DNA of 21,756 nt from Alphaproteobacteria bacterium (GTDB taxonomy: Bacteria; Pseudomonadota; Alphaproteobacteria; JAGOMX01). The stretch is from NCBI GenBank assembly GCA_016742295.1, contig JACVCA010000004.1, positions 1 to 21,756 of the forward strand, in the 5' to 3' direction. The translations under genes were made by a program, and so were the position numbers. The notes beneath the pieces are model-generated. The model had not been told where the DNA came from and made no database searches. It saw only the letters and a program-made list of their open reading frames with translations. Shown here piece after piece: positions 18,252 to 21,756 of the stretch (the stretch's first letter is position 1; each line of letters opens with the position of its first letter).

Positions 18252-18291
18252 CCCTATCTTCGTATTTTCTTAATCTCTAGGTAGGGTTTTT
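18252..18291 (+). terminator. Rho-independent terminator, probably of the rnpB transcript
   Basis: CCCTATCT (18252-18259) pairs with AGGTAGGG (18279-18286), eight base pairs including one U-G wobble, with a 19-nt loop, and is followed by TTTTT (18287-18291). It is about 120 nt after the mature 3' end of RNase P RNA, which would leave a trailer to be trimmed. No other transcript with a visible start lies between, so rnpB is the likely client. Confidence 0.5.
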
Positions 18292-18733
18292 ATAAAATTG
18301 TGAGTTATTTAAGAGTGACCACCCTTATTACACTTCTTTTCATGATTAATATTGCTTAGAGTTAAAAACTTGTCAAATAGGCCAAATTTAAGATCAGGAA
18401 GTAAGGCAACTCGAATGTTAGCCTGGGATATATAGATATAAGTCCTAGAGCATAGCATTTTTGTTTAGTTCATTAATAAAATTTTAAAGTAAATTTCATG
18501 AATACTCTATTCTATTTCAGTATCGTTTAAATCAGTGGATATCTTTTGTCAAAATAAGCTAAACCTATGAAAATGGAATCGCTTTTCTAAAAATATGCTT
18601 ATGGTTGCTTTGCCTTCAAAATAGCAGATTTTCCTAATAAACCATTAAATATCAAACTACTAGCTATAAATTTTCTTTAGTTCCCGCAGCCCTAAACTCT
18701 GGATTTGAGCCATTTTTATTGCTCTAGGGAACT
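18292..18733. other. AT-rich intergenic spacer between rnpB and the mraZ control region
   Basis: About 440 bp with no reading frame that looks coding on either strand and no tRNA-like fold that I can see. Its only clear structure is near the right end: AGTTCCC (18679-18685) and its complement GGGAACT (18727-18733) enclose 41 nt. Inside, CCCTA (18690-18694) and TAGGG (18725-18729) form a competing pairing. There is no T-run after it. It could be a structured element of the downstream control region or incidental. Confidence 0.4.
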
Positions 18734-18754
18734 TGTGGATAACTCTGTGGATTC
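18734..18754 (-). promoter_or_regulatory. DnaA-box pair upstream of mraZ
   Basis: TGTGGATAA (18734-18742) is the exact complement of the strong DnaA box TTATCCACA. A second copy, TGTGGATTC (18746-18754), begins 12 nt later and matches the first seven bases. A third site, TGTGCATAA (18837-18845), also fits TTATNCACA. DnaA binding here could link division-gene expression to replication initiation. The GTGGAT repeats are not at the 10-bp spacing of the adjacent MraZ-type array, so I keep them separate. Confidence 0.45.
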
Positions 18755-18762
18755 TACTTTTT

Positions 18763-18817
18763 CCCATATAATACCATTGACACCCATACCAGCCCATGAT
18801 ATCCCATAAAACACCAG
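18763..18817 (-). promoter_or_regulatory. MraZ operator: 10-bp periodic repeat array
   Basis: CCCAT occurs at 18763, 18783, 18793 and 18803, with ACCAT at 18773 and a partial ACCAG at 18813: six consecutive units at exactly 10-bp intervals. On the minus strand each reads ATGGG, i.e. TGGG-type repeats one helical turn apart. MraZ is known in E. coli to bind TGGGN direct repeats separated by 5 nt ahead of its own gene, which is the same period. The array lies about 75-130 bp before the mraZ ATG and covers a promoter-like -35/-10, so autoregulation of the mra-fts operon is the natural reading. Orientation is reversed relative to the E. coli description as I recall it. Confidence 0.75.
18777..18805 (+). 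promoter_or_regulatory. Putative promoter of the mraZ-rsmH-ftsL-ftsI operon
   Basis: A perfect TTGACA (18777-18782) is followed after 17 nt by TATCCC (18800-18805), preceded by TGA, which gives an extended -10 (TGnTAT). The downstream half of the -10 is poor. Both hexamers lie inside the 10-bp repeat array, so a protein bound there would block RNA polymerase. The predicted leader to mraZ is about 80 nt. Confidence 0.45.
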
Positions 18818-18891
18818 GGAAGTAATTTTTTCATCTTGTGCATAACACGGTAGAAGAACTTTAAATAAAGTGTTACTGAGAGCAGCGGTTA

Positions 18892-19362
18892 ATGACATTA
18901 TTTCTGTCAACATTTATAAATAAAATTGACAAGAAAGGACGTATTTCTGTTCCATCCACTTTCCGTGCAGCTCTTGCAAAGGAGGGATTTCAGGGAATTG
19001 TGGTTTTCCGTTCCTATAAACATGTTGCAATAGAAGCTTGTGGAATGGAAAGAATGCAGCGCCTAAGTGCAAGTGTTGATGATCTAGATTTCTTTTCAGA
19101 TAAGCAAGATGATTTAACCGCAACAATTTTTTCTGATTCACAGCAGCTTCCGTTTGATAGTGAAGGGCGCGTCGTCTTACCAAAAGTTTTGATGGACCAT
19201 GCGAAAATTACAGATTCAGCTGCTTTTATTGGACGTGGTGCAACATTTCAAATATGGCATCCTGACACTTTCGAACGCCACCAACAACAAGCTCGCAACC
19301 GTGTGATCGAGCAGCAGATGACGATAAGGCTTAGGCCTGAGCTTGAGGAGGCAGGAAAATAA
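18892..19362 (+). CDS. mraZ: MraZ, transcriptional regulator of the dcw cluster
   Basis: MraZ is a nucleoid-associated, ring-forming DNA-binding protein that represses its own operon of division and cell-wall genes. The 156-residue product has two SpoVT/AbrB-like half domains, each marked by the family's D-x-x-G-R signature: DKKGRISVP near residue 14 and DSEGRVVLP near 87. FIGRGATFQIWHPDTFE is the typical end of the second domain. The ATG at 18892 gives the expected short N-terminus before FLSTFINKIDKKGR. The ribosome binding site is weak. The gene is first in a tight series: rsmH starts 2 bp after its stop. The repeat array 75-130 bp upstream is the probable binding site of its own product. 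Confidence 0.96.
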   Translation: MTLFLSTFINKIDKKGRISVPSTFRAALAKEGFQGIVVFRSYKHVAIEACGMERMQRLSASVDDLDFFSDKQDDLTATIFSDSQQLPFDSEGRVVLPKVLMDHAKITDSAAFIGRGATFQIWHPDTFERHQQQARNRVIEQQMTIRLRPELEEAGK

Positions 19363-19364
19363 AC

Positions 19365-20336
19365 ATGCTCACTGCTTCTCCCTCAAAGCATATTCCCGTC
19401 ATGGTACAAGAAGTTGTTAGTGGGTTGATGCCGCATGACGGTGGGATTTATGTGGATGGAACTTTTGGTCAAGGTGGATATAGCCAAGCTATTTTAATGG
19501 CAGCTAACTGTCAAGTCTGGGGAATAGATCGTGATCCAGAGGCGGTGAAAATTGGCCATGAGTTTGAACAAAAATGGCCAGCCCGTTTTAACATGATAAA
19601 AGGGCGGTTTGGTGACATGACCCAACTTCTTGCGGAGCGGGCTTTAGAAAAGGTTGATGGCATTGCGCTTGATCTGGGAGTTTCTTCACCTCAGCTTGAT
19701 GAGTTAGATAGAGGTTTCTCTTTCCGTTTGGACGGCCCTTTAGATATGCGTATGGAGAAGACAGGGTTAACAGCTGCTGACCTTGTCAATGAATTAAGTG
19801 AACAAGAGCTTGCAGATATTATTTATGAATTTGGTGAAGAACGCTATTCAAGACGGATTGCGCGCAAAATTGTGGCTGTTCGAAAAGCCGCAGATATTAC
19901 TCGCACTTTTGAGCTTGCAGATTTGGTCCGTAGTGTTGTGCCAAGAGAAAAGCGAGATTTAGATCCTGCAACACGTACCTTTCAAGCATTGCGTATTAAG
20001 GTCAATGAAGAACTTAAAGAGCTTGATAATGGCCTTAAAGCTTCAGAGATACTATTAAAACCTCGCGGGCGCCTTGCAATTGTTTCGTTTCACTCTTTAG
20101 AAGATCGCAGAATTAAAAATTTTTTAAAAGACCATAGCAGATTTGTTTCACAGCCAAATCGTCATGCGCCAATCACCAGCCAACCTATAATACCCCCTAC
20201 TTTTCTACATGTTTCTCGTAAAGCAATAAGGCCAATGGAAGAAGAAGTAAGAGCGAATCCTCGAGCCCGGTCAGCAAAGCTAAGAGTAGCGGAACGCACT
20301 GATGTGCCTTTCAATCATCAAGGGACCATACAATGA
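19365..20336 (+). CDS. rsmH: 16S rRNA (cytosine(1402)-N4)-methyltransferase
   Basis: RsmH (MraW) uses S-adenosylmethionine to methylate N4 of C1402 in the decoding centre of 16S rRNA. The 323-residue protein has the cofactor-binding loop VDGTFGQGGYSQAIL near residues 30-44, the acidic strand end WGIDRDPEAV, and the family motifs IALDLGVSSPQLDE, LDMRMEKTG, QALRIKVNEEL and VSFHSLEDRRIKNF. The C-terminus NPRARSAKLRVAER is also standard. AGGA sits 8 nt before the ATG at 19365. Its last codons overlap the ftsL start (ATGA, 20333-20336), indicating translational coupling within the mra-fts operon. Confidence 0.97.
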   Translation: MLTASPSKHIPVMVQEVVSGLMPHDGGIYVDGTFGQGGYSQAILMAANCQVWGIDRDPEAVKIGHEFEQKWPARFNMIKGRFGDMTQLLAERALEKVDGIALDLGVSSPQLDELDRGFSFRLDGPLDMRMEKTGLTAADLVNELSEQELADIIYEFGEERYSRRIARKIVAVRKAADITRTFELADLVRSVVPREKRDLDPATRTFQALRIKVNEELKELDNGLKASEILLKPRGRLAIVSFHSLEDRRIKNFLKDHSRFVSQPNRHAPITSQPIIPPTFLHVSRKAIRPMEEEVRANPRARSAKLRVAERTDVPFNHQGTIQ

Positions 20337-20671
20337 TTTATCGCTCAACCTTATTTTATTTATTACTTACTTCTAGTTTAGGTATCGCTCTTTTTCATAT
20401 AAAATATCAAGTCATAAAACTTGAAAATATGCTCTCAAGTACACATAAAGAGCTCTTTCGAACCGAAGAAGCAATTCATCTTTTGCATGCAGAATGGGCT
20501 TATTTAAATGACCCTAAACGTTTGAAAATTTTAGCAAGCAAACATTTGAAGATGAATGAGACAACCCCCTTACAAATGGTAGGTTTAGAAAGTGAGGAGT
20601 CAAGTGTGACCATCTCTGGCAATGATATGATAAAGGATCCTATTGTTATAAAGTGGCAGGGCCCCCAATGA
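20333..20671 (+). CDS. ftsL: Cell division protein FtsL
   Basis: FtsL is a small bitopic septal protein that, with FtsB and FtsQ, activates FtsWI. The 112-residue product has a short cytoplasmic start, one membrane helix (about residues 5-22, STLFYLLLTSSLGIALF), and then a heptad-like coiled coil (YQVIKLENML to HLLHAEWAYL, about 26-58). The segment AEWAYLNDPKRLKILASKHLKM is characteristic of alphaproteobacterial FtsL. Overall sequence conservation in this family is low, so the call also rests on position between rsmH and ftsI. Both junctions are 4-bp ATGA overlaps. The last ~30 residues are hydrophilic and not conserved as far as I can tell. Confidence 0.88.
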   Translation: MIYRSTLFYLLLTSSLGIALFHIKYQVIKLENMLSSTHKELFRTEEAIHLLHAEWAYLNDPKRLKILASKHLKMNETTPLQMVGLESEESSVTISGNDMIKDPIVIKWQGPQ

Positions 20672-21756
20672 TTCATTTATCGAAGCGGTCAGGATTAATG
20701 AATAAAATAGGAAATGAAAAAGGGTTTTACCCGTCGTTTTTAGATTTAGCGCGCACTAGATTATTGATTGTAGGTGCCTTGTTTTCACTAGGGTTTTTGA
20801 TAGTTGGCGTTCGTCTGGTTAATATTATCTGCCTACAGCATAGCTCAGAAACACTTTACACTGATGCAGCGACTCACAGAGGATTGCAGTCAGGACGTGC
20901 TGACCTCGTAGATAGGCATGGTGTGGTGCTAGCAACTAGTATTACGACTTCATCATTATATGCAAACCCAAGAGTCGTGCTAAATGCCGAAGAAGCTGCA
21001 CTGAAGTTATCTAAAATCTTGCCATTCTTAAAAAAACAAGACTTACACGAAAAACTTAAATCTGAGAAAGGATTTGTTTGGTTAGCACGTCATCTAAGCC
21101 CTCATCAAATTTCTAAGATTATTTGTTTAGGAATTCCTGGTATTGATTTTATGAATGACCAGCGGCGCATTTATCCCCATGGTAATTTGATTGCTCACGT
21201 GGTGGGATTTGCAGACATCGATGGTAATGGAATTGCCGGGCTGGAAAAAGGATTAGATGCACGTTTACGTAGTGAAAGTAATCCCATTCAACTGAGTTTG
21301 GATCTTAGTTTACAGCATGTACTCCATGATGAACTGAGTAACGCAATCAAGGAGTTTTCTGCTGCGGGCGGCAGTGGGATGATTATGGACATTAAAACTG
21401 GAGAAATTTTGGCAATGGTGTCGTACCCAGATTTTGATCCAAATCGACCTAATCCCGCTGATCAAAAAGCCATGTTCAATCAGATCACCCTTGGTGTGTA
21501 TGAGATGGGATCAACCCTTAAGATATTTAATACCGCTATGGCGCTTGATTCAGGCTTAATCACTGTAAACAGTAGATATGATGTGACGCACCCTTTAACA
21601 GTTGGGCGCTTTAAAGTCACAGATTATCATCCGCATCATGTGCCATTAAATGTTAAAGAAATCTTCACGCATTCTTCAAATATTGGGTCTGCGCTTATGG
21701 CACTCAAAAGTGGAATCGAGCGACAAAAGGAATTTATGACTCGCATTGGTTTTTTA
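20668..21756 (+). CDS. ftsI: Septal peptidoglycan transpeptidase FtsI/PBP3 (3' end outside window)
   Basis: FtsI is the class B penicillin-binding protein that cross-links septal peptidoglycan, paired with FtsW at the divisome. The first 363 residues are present and the frame is open to the window edge. A membrane anchor lies around residues 36-56 (LLIVGALFSLGFLIVGVRL). The pedestal domain begins with SGRADLVDRHGVVLAT, followed by RRIYPHGNLIAHVVGF and GIAGLEKGLD. The transpeptidase domain has the active-site serine S282 in STLK (282-285) and the SxN motif SSN at 336-338; the KTG motif would lie beyond the edge. The start ATG at 20668 overlaps the ftsL stop by 4 bp; an in-frame ATG at 20698 is a less likely alternative. 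Confidence 0.96.
   Translation, partial: MIHLSKRSGLMNKIGNEKGFYPSFLDLARTRLLIVGALFSLGFLIVGVRLVNIICLQHSSETLYTDAATHRGLQSGRADLVDRHGVVLATSITTSSLYANPRVVLNAEEAALKLSKILPFLKKQDLHEKLKSEKGFVWLARHLSPHQISKIICLGIPGIDFMNDQRRIYPHGNLIAHVVGFADIDGNGIAGLEKGLDARLRSESNPIQLSLDLSLQHVLHDELSNAIKEFSAAGGSGMIMDIKTGEILAMVSYPDFDPNRPNPADQKAMFNQITLGVYEMGSTLKIFNTAMALDSGLITVNSRYDVTHPLTVGRFKVTDYHPHHVPLNVKEIFTHSSNIGSALMALKSGIERQKEFMTRIGFL

Noticed and set aside
18716..18913. 65-codon minus-strand reading frame upstream of mraZ
   Set aside because: It covers the 10-bp repeat array and the start of mraZ; the pseudo-regular translation comes from the operator repeats. No ribosome binding site or recognisable family.

Overview
The window looks like a chromosomal segment of an AT-rich alphaproteobacterium. 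The evidence is a run of alphaproteobacterial-type housekeeping genes: a ComEC lacking the metal-binding motif in its C-terminal domain, a ~180-kDa NAD-glutamate dehydrogenase, a citrate synthase/GluRS pair beside lpxB, and rnpB next to a mraZ-rsmH-ftsL-ftsI cluster. Base composition and a large secreted Sel1-repeat protein fit a host-associated lineage such as Holosporales or relatives. That assignment is inference. I see no insertion sequence, tRNA or CRISPR array.

Layout. 1-764: 3' part of lpxB (lipid A). 910-3417: a secreted Sel1/TPR-repeat protein ending in a domain that resembles a HicA mRNA interferase. Its stop codon directly abuts the stop of gltA, which lies on the minus strand together with gltX (3418-6288). 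comEC (6325-8424) is divergent from gltX. A ~410-bp non-coding stretch with an inverted repeat, a direct repeat and a promoter-like site precedes a 12-TM MFS transporter (8838-10124). recD2 (10392-12566) follows and converges on the very large NAD-GDH gene (12661-17490, minus). Then come rnpB (17733-18130), a terminator-like hairpin, a ~600-bp AT-rich spacer, and the division/cell-wall operon mraZ-rsmH-ftsL-ftsI, which runs off the right edge inside ftsI.

Most interesting points. (1) The Sel1 protein with signal peptide carries a C-terminal HicA-like toxin domain, has no adjacent HicB-like antitoxin, and sits inside what is normally a contiguous lpxB-gltA-gltX-comEC neighbourhood. This is the best candidate for an undescribed effector or toxin. 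(2) Upstream of mraZ there is a regular array of CCAT units at exact 10-bp spacing, overlapping a TTGACA promoter. It is a textbook-shaped MraZ operator, read as ATGGG on the minus strand. (3) The same short region has two perfect DnaA-box 9-mers and one near match. (4) A full anti-Shine-Dalgarno complement precedes an 8-codon ORF just before rnpB.

How the genes fit together: citrate synthase and NAD-GDH both feed carbon to the TCA cycle, with glutamate as a likely fuel. GluRS supplies Glu-tRNA. lpxB and the mra/fts cluster build the envelope and septum. RecD2 and ComEC are DNA-handling functions. The Sel1-HicA protein is the only clearly accessory gene.
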